This document shows, one piece after another, positions 36,010-46,384 of a stretch of DNA of 64,000 bases. The position numbers and the translations under genes are program-made. The stretch's first letter is position 1. Every line of letters begins with the position of its first letter. This stretch comes from Acheta domesticus. Its lineage: Eukaryota > Arthropoda > Insecta > Orthoptera > Gryllidae. The DNA is taken from assembly GCA_031308135.1 (NCBI GenBank), contig JAHLJT010008756.1:107784453-107848452 (forward strand), in the 5' to 3' direction. Under the pieces are notes generated by a model. The model saw only the letters and a list, made by a program, of their open reading frames with translations. It was not told where the DNA came from and did not search any database.

Positions 36010-37565
36010 CTAGTGCTGCTACAGAATGGCTCTGACTTTCTCGCAGAACTTAGTTTTCTTATCTCTATAGTTTGAACTAGTTTTACTTTCCGGTATACTT
36101 ACGTATACACGGAGTAATATAGGGAAAGCTATGTAATGCTGCGGAAAATCGATATCCAGATTTTTACGGAAATACACGTTTTGGGGTCCCCTGATACCGA
36201 AAAAGTGTTTTTTTTTCAAAACGTCCGTCGGATCGTCCATCTGTCCGTCAGCCCGTCCGTCTTTTCTTTTCTCAAAAACGGCTCCAAATTTTTTCTTTAA
36301 ATTTCTTGTATGAATAGAGTAAAATACACTTATTAACATGGCATAGGTCCGATTTTCACGGATAACTCTGAATTTTCGAAAATTGTGAAAGTTTGAATTT
36401 TTTCGGCGTCTTTCTCCAACTACAAAATTGAAGATAGAGATTTTTCTTCAAATAAAATTTTTCTATATTGATTAAAAGGTCATTAAATGTTTTTAAAATT
36501 TTTAGTTTTTGCAATATTGCGTGCAATATGTGCAATTTTAAAAAATTACAAAAACAAGATTTTCTCAAAAACGGCTCCAAATTTTTTCTTTAAACTTTTG
36601 GTAGGGATAGTGGTAAATGTACTCTATCAGATGACATAAAAGCCATATTGCTCTATCGGTTGGTTTTTCAAAAATTACAAAAATGTAATTTTTTTACTTG
36701 TCTCTCACGTCGTTAATATTTACATTATCGGCGATTTTTTCACATTATTATATTTACGAGTACATGTGCTTTAAATAATGTCAAGTAAAGTTTCTCGAAA
36801 ACACAACCGTTTTCTGTGAAAAGTAGCTCAAAATTCCGCATTTTCAGAAACGCTCAAACGCCATTTTCTCATATATGGCTGCAAATTTTTTCTTGAAACT
36901 TTTGTAACGGATAGTGCTAATTACACTCTTTAGTATACGTAAAGTTTATTTTGAGTTATTTTTTGTTTTTTCAAAAATTACATAAATGTAATTTTTTTGA
37001 AAGATCTCTCACATCTTTAATATGCACATTACCAGCAATTTGTAAAGATTATTATATTTGTGAGTGTAAGTGCTTCAAATAACTTCAAATAAAGTATTTT
37101 GAAAACTCAAAAATTTTCTGTGAAAATGAGCTTCAAATTTCGCATTTTTAGTAGCGCTAAAACGCCATTTTCTCTTAAACGGCACATAATTTTTAAAAGA
37201 AAATTGCCATTTGACTAGGTTTTTGTGTTCTTTAATATTCTAAAATTAATATTTCCGTTCTACCAATAGGAAACCGAAAAATTAAGAAAATGACAAAAAA
37301 ATGTACTTTTGGCGGTGATAGATGGCAGCTGGCAAGAAAGAGTATGTGGCAATTCCGAATAGCTAGCGAAGACCCAAGGAAATAGAAAACTAATACGGGA
37401 AAGTCTGTGCCATTCTGTAGCACCACTAGTTTCTGTTATGAATGATGATCTTCTCAAATACCTTCTATGGGCGCCCAAATGACATTTTGTTTCACATTCT
37501 TTGGATTTTTGGCTTCCTAATGCTAGAAATAAAACCACCATATACTTATTATTATTGTATAAATG
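36010..37565 (-). mobile_element. family R right-end fragment interrupted by copy D
   Basis: 36010-36080 is an inverted right end (CTAGTGCTGCTACAGAATGG, CTGACTTTCTCGC). After copy D ends at 37429, the sequence resumes with ATACCTTCTATGGGCGCCCA, AATGACATTTTGTTTCACATT and TTGGCTTCCTAATG, which corresponds to the stretch that follows the right end in copies C2 and the one at 62.2 kb. So this older copy was split by copy D, and it fades by ~37565. Confidence 0.6.
36081..37429 (+). mobile_element. family R repeat, copy D (full length)
   Basis: Left end TTTTACTTTCCGGTATACTT with partner ATAGGGAAAGC; right end TAATACGGGAAAGTCTGTGC to CACCACTAG. The internal unit starts (TTTTCTC words) fall at 36267, 36560, 36864 and 37168, giving spacings of 293, 304 and 304 bases. 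Each unit runs from CCATTTTCTC, through TTTCTT.AAACTTTTG, TTTTTTCAAAAATTACA and TGTGCTTTAAATAA, to GCATTTT.AG.A.CGCT.AAACG. This is the clearest copy for defining the family. Confidence 0.8.
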
Positions 37566-37874
37566 TAAGTGCCATGCACAGCAAAGGTAGTCGCAGCCGT
37601 TAAATAGCGGGCACTGAACAGCTCTTCGAGGGAAGCATCGCTGGTTCGTGTTCTGGGCGGAGAATATTATTTGTCAAAATTCTGTGACAACAGTCACAGG
37701 AAATAATTGAGAATTCTAGAAACATGATTGAAAACCATGTGAAGCCATTCTAATCGCAAATATTGATAATTACGTTAATAAACTGGAAGTGATTGCATGT
37801 AATTTTCGGGTTTTTTAACTTTTTAACAATCTTTCATATCTCTTTTTTGTACCATCATATTGTTTTCCTGTCAT
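37566..37874. other. intervening DNA
   Basis: No gene. GCTGGTTCGTGTTCTGG at 37640 resembles a polymerase III B box but has no convincing A box upstream. 37863-37874 (TTTTCCTGTCAT) is the left target-site duplication of the next SINE. Confidence 0.5.
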
Positions 37875-39258
37875 TGATTCGTGTTTCCGGGCGCGTCAAC
37901 TACTTAGATCATTAGTCCCGTAAGTGTAGTGCGTGTTTTTCTCGGGAGGTGGCGATGATCTTTACCCCACTGGATGGCGAGATCCGACGCCGACCTACCG
38001 CCGACTAGCGGGGTTTTCCCTCACCCAGATATGTTCCATCAGCGGGGCACCGCCCCAGCCGGGACAAGTTGTAAGCTCCCGACTGGTCTCCCGGCATGTG
38101 TGGTAGTGTAGTTGTTCGGTGCTACTATACGCATAGTGCGTTATTACATGAGTGGACTGTATGAGTGGACTGTAGTGATGAGGTACAATAGTCCCGAAAC
38201 CCTTTCACAGCTCTTGGGATTGGCGCAGGAATGCAGGATGCATACACAAGTAAAGTTCCAGCACAAACAAGTTTTAATAAGTAAATTATTGAATGTCACT
38301 CACAAGAAACACAGTATATTAACATAAAATTTCACTTGGTGCGTTAATTCACTTGTCCAAGTACAGTAATTGCAGTGACTTTGTACACCGCAGTAGTTAC
38401 ATTGTGCCGACCAGAAGCAGCCGCGAGTTACATAGTTCAGTTAATAATTACGGGGGTGAACTTACGCAAGAGTGACAGACACAATTAAAATGTTTACTGC
38501 CACGATTGAATAATTAATGTGCGAGCCGATGCAGCTCGAGTTGCACGATTATACATTTTCACACGCTACCGCGCGGAGCCCTGAACACACGCCACTATCT
38601 TCACGGTGTCTTTCCGTGGACTGCCGAATTCGGTTGCGGCCGGAAGACTTTAGGAAGCGGGCTCTCTCGCGCGGCAGAGGTGGGGGATGGCGATGGCCAA
38701 TTACATTTTGCCATTTGATTTGGATATGGAATATTCTGGACGGTTTTGTCCGTTGGTCCTGCAACGGGACCGCGAGGGGGGCGAGATAGCCAGGCGCACA
38801 CGTGCGAGCCGCCGTTGGAGAATTCGCGGAAGAGCGGATGCGAAGGCGATGGCGTGATTTCCGCCGGCTCAACGGCCGCGCTGCTGCCGATTACGCAACT
38901 TAACCGTTGCTGCCTTGCATTGTGAAAATTAACGTATTATTCTTGCCTTGCTGTGGGCTAGAAAAATAGTGCATGTTTGTGTGTGTGTAAGAGGAGAGGA
39001 TAGGACAAGGAAGAGGAAGGAAAAATCGCGCGCCGTCCGTGGCCCGTTTGTTAGGGTACTGCTCCGGCATTCGCTTGGTGTTGATCGGAGAAACCACGGA
39101 AAACTACCGATCAGAGCAGCCGGCCGCTAGAATTCTCCTCCAGACAGCGACTGAATTCGACCTAGCTGACTAGCCGCCGTCGGGACTCGAACCTAGGACC
39201 TTCCGGTAAGAGGGACTGCAGTGACATCAGGTTGATGCACTGAGCCATCTCTCCCGGT
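37875..39258 (-). mobile_element. SINE-A copy 5, split by an 854-bp insertion
   Basis: The 3' half (37875-38112) and 5' half (38971-39258) are the best match to copy 3. Removing the insert at 38113-38966 and one TAGT gives a ~526-bp SINE. The head at the right reads, in reverse, CCGGGAGAGATGGCTCAG (A box) and GGTTCGAGTCCCGACGG (B box). Perfect 12-base target duplications TTTTCCTGTCAT at 37863-37874 and 39259-39270 prove that both halves arrived as one insertion and fix the SINE's ends. Confidence 0.9.
38113..38966. mobile_element. 854-bp insertion of unknown class in a SINE
   Basis: Begins TGTTCGGTGC, ends GGGCTAGAAAAA, and is flanked by TAGT on both sides (38109-38112 and 38967-38970). The left half is AT-rich and the right half (38570-38900) CpG-rich. 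It encodes nothing recognisable. A TG start and short duplication would fit a degenerate solo LTR, but the right end is not CA; A-tailed retroposon is an alternative. Includes a doubled ATGAGTGGACTGT at 38149-38174. Confidence 0.55.
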
Positions 39259-39327
39259 TTTTCCTGTCATACATTTACCATTTTATTGTTCGGGTTCGAT
39301 TCATTTTATGGCTCTGTTCGACATATG

Positions 39328-39440
39328 CGGTGCTAGTTTGGCGTAGTGGTATAAGTGTCGGCTCCTTAACTTTGAGGTTCAGATTTCGGGTCTCGGAATG
39401 GAAAAAATGTGCTAGTAAAAAACACTTTTGCTGGTTTATG
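39328..39440 (+). mobile_element. possible third tRNA-derived SINE (head)
   Basis: TTGGCGTAGTGGTATAAGTG contains a perfect A-box match (TGGCGTAGTGG), and GAGGTTCAGATTTCGGG about 33 bases later is a weak B box, followed by TCGGAATGGAAAAAATGTGC. The spacing and order are tRNA-like, but the B box is poor and only one copy is present in the window, so this stays tentative. Confidence 0.4.
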
Positions 39441-41059
39441 TAATAGTGTAATAGGACCATTTAGGACCATGTAGAAGCAGTGCGAGAAAGTATGTACTTT
39501 GGAAGCACCACGAGTTTTATAATACAGCGTAATACTGGTTGTGGAGTATAATTTAACAGAATGACATTGGGATGATTTTATTACTGAGAAAAATACTTCT
39601 TTGCAGCTAACAGTTTTATACAAGTAGCGTAAAGCAGTTAGGAAAAACTGCCCAGGACAAGTATTCAGTTTGCTATAGTAACGTAGACGTTTATTACAAG
39701 ACATTATGGCATCAGATTATATCTAATTTTCCCTTTTTTACATACATTTTTCTCTGTTTGGAGATGATTCTGATACTACGAAAAGCATGAAAGGAGGTAG
39801 TCCGTAATGATTGATGACGGAAGAAATAGTTGCAACAGTGGTGAATGAGACACAGGTTCAAGCAATCCCGATGACGAACACGATGGCCAAGAGCAGTGGA
39901 TGCAGTAGTCAGAGGCACTGGTGGTGCTTGTTCTGAAAGTAGTCTGTTGCCGCAGTCCTTATTGCCGGCAGGGGCGCTACGTTTACAGTTCTGGTGGTGG
40001 TTGTTGAGCAGCATCAGATACCACAAGTGAGCAGAGCGAAAATAGTAGTGACGGTGGCGGTGATGATGGATGACGATATAAATAGTTTGGATGGGGACGT
40101 TAAACAAAGGAAGGCTGAGATCGCGCCACTAGCAGCAGGGAGCAGTTGTTTTGGCTCGAAACCGGCTTTGCCTGTGGCATTGGCGGAACCGGCGGCGGCT
40201 GTAGTTGCGGCTGCGACGGAGGTTGTTTACTCCTTGAAGCGCGAAGGCAACGATGTCGCGGGGCCGCAGTCGCATCCGCCGGCGGCGTTACGACCAATTA
40301 CTTCCGGCACCCGCCCCTCCTCCCCCGTTCCAGCGCATCCCTGCTTTGCTGCAGCCGATCTCCAGCAAGGAGGTCGCGTGCTCGCCATGCAACACTACTA
40401 GAGCAATTCACCTTTACGGATACGTTTTCGACAATTTTCGTCGTTCTCAACGCTAACCAAAACACCAATATTCTCTGTTACCCATTAGAACAACAATGCT
40501 TGATTGTTGCTTGGTGTTATTGGTTGAATTCATTAGCATGGTTCCAAATAATAAGCGTCAGAACTACTAAAAGGTTAAAAACTATTTTAAAGGCATCAAC
40601 AATCATTTGCAATTTGGAAAAGCAGTAAATATGAAGTTCGGAATGGTGACTGACGTGTCCTACAGCAACCAATGATTTTTGTTTCTTGAAATATAATACT
40701 TCTGTTGATAGCTCATTCAAGCGTTAGAATCAATTTCAAACACTGATTACTTCAAGAACGATATTATATGACACCTGTTTCGGCGTAATTTTCACGTGTT
40801 TTTTTTACCAAATCTCCGCGTGACGCACGTCAGCGAGTGTATCCACCTTTAAGGTGTATACGATAACCAACGAGCTATAATAGAGTTTTTAGCGCCAGGC
40901 GTAAGGAGACATCCTTAAACTCTATTGATCATGTGACTAACGACTTTATACAATCGTAATGAACAACGTTCAGAAGAGTTTTAGTAACAGTGTCATTTCG
41001 TTATGCATTATGACAAATGAGCGTTTGAAGCGTTGAACAAAGAAGTTGCATAACGGATT
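39441..41059. other. 1.6-kb stretch without recognisable genes
   Basis: 39870-40400 is richer in G and CpG, with GGTGGTGGTTG and GGCGGAACCGGCGGCGGC words; 135- and 160-codon frames there are Ala- or Ser/Cys-rich without a domain. The remainder is AT-rich. Confidence 0.45.
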
Positions 41060-41970
41060 TTTAGATTTTTTGGCCCTCCGCGATGAGTATGTAGTCTGGA
41101 ATTTTGAATAGGCTTTTCTTGAGAATGTATGACAGACTTATAAATCGTCATACACTTTTAATAATTTACATAGTGTTAATATTTTTTCTTGAAAGTCACT
41201 AGAGTATAAAATATTTTCAAGATTATCAGTCTGTAGGATTGATTGGCGTTCACTGATATATTTTGTATATGACTGAAGAATGTGGACAATTGACAGTTGT
41301 TCCTTGCATGATTCACATTTTAAGGGAGCTGTGGAATTTAACAGGAGTTAGCTTGGTGTGTTCAGAACTGATTCGAGAAAGTATCACTTGATCTTTGTGA
41401 TTGAGTTTTTTGTTGGTTCTTAGTTTATGGAAATCATGAATCATTTTATGTATACTGCTTATTTTGCACTCTTTCCATGTCGTATCCTATTGTCTTTTTA
41501 TGATCCTGATTTTGTAACTCCAAGTACCCTTGATAGAGTAGACAATATTGTGGATATTTTTTCCTGACTTGAGATCGACGAGAAAAGTCGGGATTAGGCT
41601 TTCGTTCGTCGTAATTGGATCAGCTTGCTGGGGAGGAGACCAAAAAATTAACAGCCTCTTCCCTTGTGTATTTTGAAGATAGCACTGTTCCAGGATATTA
41701 ATAACCACTTCCGACTTCTGATTTGTGTTGCAGATTTGGTGAAAAACAGCAGCAGACTTCGCGTGAATGACACTTTCCATATGAGGACTGGTGAATTGTT
41801 TCTAGTGCAAACACGAGGGCGTACTTATCGGCTGTAATAGAGCTACAGTATTTGTGCAGTTGGTATTTAATAAGCTTGTTAGGGGTTCGAACAACTGCTT
41901 CGGTTGACTGATCGTTTTTATCACAGCTTAGATAAAAGTGACTGTAATGTTGGTGGTCGTTATACAATTA
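41060..41970 (-). pseudogene. Jockey/I-like retrotransposon RNase H and pol tail
   Basis: On the minus strand 41967-41700 reads HFYLSCDKNDQSTEAVVRTP, then SSITADKYALVFALETIHQ, the first strands and the AE.YA-type helix of a retroelement RNase H. A frameshift near 41.75 kb leads to SAAVFHQICN and RLLIFWSPPQQADPITTNES, the W.P.H-G..GNE-like end of the domain. The catalytic Asp of the first strand and the His of the W.PSH motif look substituted. The tail then matches the fragment at 1-402 nearly base for base (for example CAATCAATCCTACAGACTGA). It is 5' truncated and frameshifted. RNase H would degrade the RNA template during reverse transcription. Confidence 0.7.
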
Positions 41971-42210
41971 TTTTATCCCGTTCTTCGTTACTTAGGGAAC
42001 TGTCGCATTGCTCGTACCATGAAGATTCTAGCGAGATATAAAGTAACGTCCAAGGTAAAATTCGATAGGAAACATGTTTTTCAGCTCTGATATTTCTGAC
42101 ATTGATGTTGGTGAGAATTTGTTTAATTCTCCATTAAAACGGTTTGATTTGCTGATGTCCGCTATATAGGTGGACGGAACTACTATAAGCAGTTTCACTT
42201 TCCGTATATT
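41971..42210. other. spacer between two retrotransposon fragments
   Basis: Unassigned sequence; may include upstream pol residue of the fragment at 41060-41970 or host DNA. Confidence 0.4.
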
Positions 42211-44710
42211 TAGATTAGATTTATTTAAACTGCAATTGGGCATAACCCGGTGGCAGCTAATTATAAAAACATAATATACACAGCCTTTCTGTAATATAGA
42301 ACTCTAAAACCACTAATAATAATAATAATAACAATAACAACAACAACAACAATAATAATAATAATAATAATAAGAAGAAGAAGAAGCAAATTATATACTA
42401 ATTGTAGTAATAATAATGGTAAAATAATGATAATAATATAAAAACTGACTGATTCATAAAACATTAAATTACATTAAGAGAGAAAACACACACACACACA
42501 CTGCATTAGTATCACACTGCACTTCACTGCACTTCACTTCACTAAGACCTGAAAACATTTCCTTCTTTATTTCTCTGCTATACACTGCACTACACCTCAC
42601 TTCACAATAGAACACTTATGCATCGCTATATAACCCACTATTCTCCCTCATTTACTTAATAATACCCTAAATTAATTTCCTAAACTGTTGAACACTTTGA
42701 GGAAAGGGTTCAAAGGTTTTTGCAGGCAATCTATTCCATTCCGTAATCGTTCGATTTGTAAAAGAAAATTTCCCGACATCCGTTCTCTGCTGTCTTAAAT
42801 TTATTTTGTGCCTGTGATCCACTCTACTGATGTATGTAGGAATACATAGCCGCCGATTAATTTCTTTCCAAGCTGGATGACCATTATAAGCTTTATACAA
42901 GGCGCAGAGTCTTGCTACTGATCGCCTGTTTTTTAGTGAATCCCACCCTGCCGTTTTCTTGTCCCTGAAAGTAAATTTAGCTGCCCGATGCTGAATCTTT
43001 TCCAAGTGTTTACACTGCATAATCTTGTGCGGATCCCAACAAATTGTTCCATATTCCATTATTGGACGAACAAGAGACAAATAAGCAATTTCCCTCGCGT
43101 TTGCCGTACTCTTTTTTAGGATGCGCATTACAAAGTGAAGAGATCTCCAGGCTTTCCCTACAACAAAATCTACGTGTTTTTTCCAACTTAATTTACTATC
43201 GAAATGAATTCCTAGGTACTTGCACGAGGAAACTCTCGGAATAATGTCATTATTTAAACGGTAATGTGTTTCACTGTAATTATGACCCCTGCCAAAAGTG
43301 ATGGATTTACTTTTAGAGCTATTTATGGACATTCCGTTATTTTCCGCCCAGTAATGTAACGCATCAAGATCCTTTTGCAGTATTTCTTCATCTCTTTTCG
43401 AGTTAATACTACGATATATTATGCAATCGTCTGCAAATAGCCGAACATTTGAGGTTAATTGCGCCGGCAGATCATTGACGAAAGCTAGAAATAGAAGGGG
43501 TCCAATGACACTCCCCTGCGGTATTCCTGACGTAACGCTTGCCCCGGAAGATAACTCTTGTCCAATTCGGACTTTCTGTTTTCTGTCTCGCAGAAACTCG
43601 CTAATCCACGCCCCCACCCTGGGATCTATGCCTGAATTCATTAATTTCTGTACAAGCCGATCGTGTGGAACGACATCAAATGCTTTAGCAAAATCTATAA
43701 CTACTGCATCTACTCTCCCGCCCGCGTCAATTGCATCTGCTAGATCCTGAAATAGCGTGACTACCTGACTTTCGCATGAATAACCACTCCTGAACCCGTG
43801 TTGCCCATCGTAGAGCCATTTTTTAATTTCCCATTCTTTCTTAATGTAACTCCCAACTAGATGCTCCATAAGCTTGCACACCACTGACGTAAGACTTACC
43901 GGCCTATAATTGCATAATTTAGTTTTGTCACCATTTTTAAAAATTGGTACGAGAAAGGCTAATTTCCAGTCTTCCGGTACTTTTGAATTATTCAAAGACA
44001 CGTGAAAAATTCTAATTAGGTACGGTAATATTGCCTTTCCTGCTAGTTTAATTAAATCCGTTGAAATGATCGTATCGAAAACTTAATTTTTCATTGATTT
44101 ATTTTTACAAGAAGTTTACTTCAATAACAAATGATTCGCAAGAAGGCCCTTGTTATAAATGGATGGTCCTAATATCTTTTGAAAACGAACTAAAATACAT
44201 TAAAGCAGCCGCTTTTGCCCGAATGTCACAATTACTGTTTCTATTTTCGGAATAACTGGGATATCCTCTTCCTTTCCTTTAGACATATTTAAAAAGCGTC
44301 CATTATCGCCCCCCTAGAATATTCTTTAAATATGCCTCTATTTTCTCGCGTTCCAATTCTTTTGAATGATTTCGAAAAATATTATATGTCGCTAAGCTTT
44401 CTCTTAAAGACGAGTAAACCTCTTCATACATCCAATTATCTTGAAAAATTCTGGAACCGGATTATTTATTTAAAATTTTGCAGCGTTAAACAATTGCGAA
44501 ATTCGTATATAATTCTTTAAACACCCCATAGTTCTTCCTATTTGTTTTAGAAATGCGGTCATATTGTTCCCTAAAAAGCCTTGAAGCCCATTACAATTGC
44601 TTTCTGGAAACTTGTTCCTATTGTAATGCCTTTCCTTGAAATATTTCCGTAAAGTCAAGAAGAACCGCTTGTGGTCACTAATACAAGATATGAAAAGTTC
44701 TTTCGGCCTT
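42211..44710 (-). mobile_element. CR1-like non-LTR retrotransposon, copy 1 (5' truncated)
   Basis: Homologous to the longer copy at 54.77-58.0 kb. On the minus strand it starts near 44710 (AGGCCGAAAGAACTTTTCAT), runs through a heavily deleted linker to ~44083, an intact RT frame (42667-44082), then a 3' UTR with (TG)n and (TTA)n microsatellites, and ends with GCCACCGGGTTATGCCCAAT, AATAAATCTAATCTAAAT. The tail is a short ATCTA-type repeat, not poly(A), which suits a CR1/L2-type element. The 5' segment shows a small deletion every 20-40 bases relative to copy 2, while the RT half shows almost none. Confidence 0.85.
42667..44082 (-). CDS. reverse transcriptase fragment of CR1-like element, open frame
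   Basis: The frame is open for ~470 codons, from just after an in-frame TAA (44083-44085) to the natural stop. It begins STDLIKLAGKA and carries the RT blocks in order: NYRPVSLTS (block 2), HGFRSGYSCESQ (block 3), DFAKAFDVVPH (block A, first catalytic Asp), SGIPQGSVIGPLLF (block B), VRLFADDCIIY (block C, the FADD catalytic pair at 43436-43447), SINSSKSKSITFG (block D) and CKYLGIHFDSKLSWKKH (block E), followed by the C-terminal thumb-like region. It would copy element RNA into DNA at a nicked target. There is no start codon of its own and no endonuclease, so it is a domain-intact but non-autonomous remnant. CR1 clade is inferred from motif style. Confidence 0.85.
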   Translation of the reverse strand, partial: VFDTIISTDLIKLAGKAILPYLIRIFHVSLNNSKVPEDWKLAFLVPIFKNGDKTKLCNYRPVSLTSVVCKLMEHLVGSYIKKEWEIKKWLYDGQHGFRSGYSCESQVVTLFQDLADAIDAGGRVDAVVIDFAKAFDVVPHDRLVQKLMNSGIDPRVGAWISEFLRDRKQKVRIGQELSSGASVTSGIPQGSVIGPLLFLAFVNDLPAQLTSNVRLFADDCIIYRSINSKRDEEILQKDLDALHYWAENNGMSINSSKSKSITFGRGHNYSETHYRLNNDIIPRVSSCKYLGIHFDSKLSWKKHVDFVVGKAWRSLHFVMRILKKSTANAREIAYLSLVRPIMEYGTICWDPHKIMQCKHLEKIQHRAAKFTFRDKKTAGWDSLKNRRSVARLCALYKAYNGHPAWKEINRRLCIPTYISRVDHRHKINLRQQRTDVGKFSFTNRTITEWNRLPAKTFEPFPQSVQQFRKLI

Positions 44711-45639
44711 CATTGATGCTACTTAGCCGAATCCGTTTATATAGAGTCAGTCAGTGTTGCCGGACGGTGAATGGAGGACCTCAAAGATTTTAAATAATAT
44801 TGGTGGGGCAGGACTGGGGCAAGACATCATTTGTGAATCGAGCTTCTACTACACACAATCAATGTTTTTGACCTCATATTTCCTTCATCAACATCAGCTT
44901 GGTTCCGCTATACGGTCAATTCGGACAAATGTTCATAGCATCTATAGTCACGTTTCGAAAATCGTCGTAGGTCTTCTGTTGCAGTTCGGGGAGTTTTATT
45001 TCATCATTTGTATTAACAACCGCGAATTTTATCGAAAAAAAACGGCCAATTTTCATTGCTAGCATTAATAATTACAACGGAATGATGTTTGACCATGACT
45101 CCCTCATCGGCAGATGTTCGTTTCCCTGGAATCTTAATGAAGATCTGGCGATCAGTCATCGAAAAATTGATGGATGTCGTCGCTGGATTTCTATAGTAGT
45201 TGGGGTCGTACATTGCTAGAATCCATTCTTCCCTCCTCATTATTCGGTCCCATATTAACTTTTTCACGATAATATCGTACAATATCAATGGAATTTGTAT
45301 TCATATTATTGCAAGAATGAAGTTACTGCGGAAACAATATTCAATGCATGAAAGTACATTTTTAAATTTGTTTGATTCTCTAAACCACTGCATGCAAAAA
45401 AATAACTCTTACAGAAATAGCGTTGATCGTTAAAAAAAGAAATAGCGTGGGGTGGTTGGGTAACGATTCCCGTCAAAGTGGCTATTCGTATCTATCCCTC
45501 CTTTACTCCTGCGCCTGCGCGTTGGTTCCCATCTCAAAGCGCCGCCATCGCGAGCCCCTCCCTCCTGCCATCGCCGCGGCGCGCCGGGCGCCCGCTGCAG
45601 CTCGTCTGAGGGCAACGAGCCGCGGTGAACCCGCTAGAC
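44711..45639. other. intervening DNA
   Basis: AT-rich with nothing recognised up to ~45470; GC-rich from 45480 where it merges into the C-rich minisatellite. Confidence 0.45.
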
Positions 45640-46063
45640 GCAGGCGTCACCCTCCGCTGCTCCCGCCACGCGACACCCACCCGCCCCGCCCTACGTGCCC
45701 AGCACGTTGCCACAGTCCTCTGCGCCCATGCCCCACGCCCCCGACCCATGCCTACGCCCCACACCCCCAGACCCACGCCGCACGCACCACGCACCACACC
45801 CCACCCCACACCGTCCCGTGTTCCACTCTCCATGGTCCACGCTCCACGCCCAACGCCCTCTTCCCCGGCCCAACTTCACACAACCCCACGCCCCATTCTG
45901 CACGTCCCACGCCGCACGGCCCATGCACGCCCCCCGGCCCCACACTCCATGCCCAAAGTCTCACATACCGCATGCCCACACCCTTCGCCCCACGCTCCAC
46001 ACCGCACGCCCCACACTCACGCCCCACGTACCCACTCCCCACGCCTCACGCCCCACGTCGTGG
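45640..46063 (+). repeat. C-rich minisatellite (CCCCACGC-type units)
   Basis: Degenerate 8-12-base units such as CCCCACGCC, CCACACCC and CCCACGCACC with almost no G outside CpG and TG. The minus strand is strongly G-rich with closely spaced GGGG/GGG runs (for example complement of 46019-46055), so it is G-quadruplex-prone. Open frames in several frames on both strands are compositional. Confidence 0.85.
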
Positions 46064-46174
46064 TGATAGATGGCAACTGGCACGAGTACTTGGCACATTC
46101 CGAATAGCTAGCCCACACCCAGGGAAATAGAAACTAATACGGGAAAGTCCTGTGCCATTCTGTAGCACCACTAG
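46064..46174 (+). mobile_element. family R repeat, right-end fragment (copy E)
   Basis: GTGATAGATGGCAACTGGCA, CGAATAGCTAGCC, GGGAAATAGAAACTAATACG and TGTAGCACCACTAG are the standard last ~110 bases of family R. The rest of the element is absent: the C-rich minisatellite abuts it directly. Confidence 0.8.
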
Positions 46175-46384
46175 TTAAATTTTATTTATTTCTTTTGGAA
46201 AAAACATACAAAGATAGTGTTTAATACCCAATACATTTGTTATAGTTGCTTATATCTACTTACAATTAACTTACAATAATCTTAGTAATAATCTTAAAAT
46301 ACAACTTTCACTACATCTAGGATTGTGGAGGTATCTTCATATAATGTTTCTACTATGGGTCGAGATCTGAGAATTATTTCGGAA

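Noticed and set aside
36081..37429. Family R as a Helitron (right end CTAG followed by T in most copies)
   Set aside because: The 3' hairpin is only ~4 bp, no TC left end at an A/T site could be set, and the two ends share an inverted ACTTTCCCGTAT core, which fits a terminal-inverted-repeat element better. Not excluded.
37585..37660. tRNA-like GGTTCGTGTTC preceded by GTAGTCGCAGCCG
   Set aside because: Neither box matches well and no cloverleaf could be folded by eye.
39994..40628. 135- and 160-codon plus-strand frames
   Set aside because: Overlapping frames in a G-rich patch with Ala-rich or Cys/Gly-rich composition; no domain seen.
45423..46130. 235-codon Pro/His/Thr-rich frame
   Set aside because: Product of the C-rich minisatellite; its end lies in a family R terminus.
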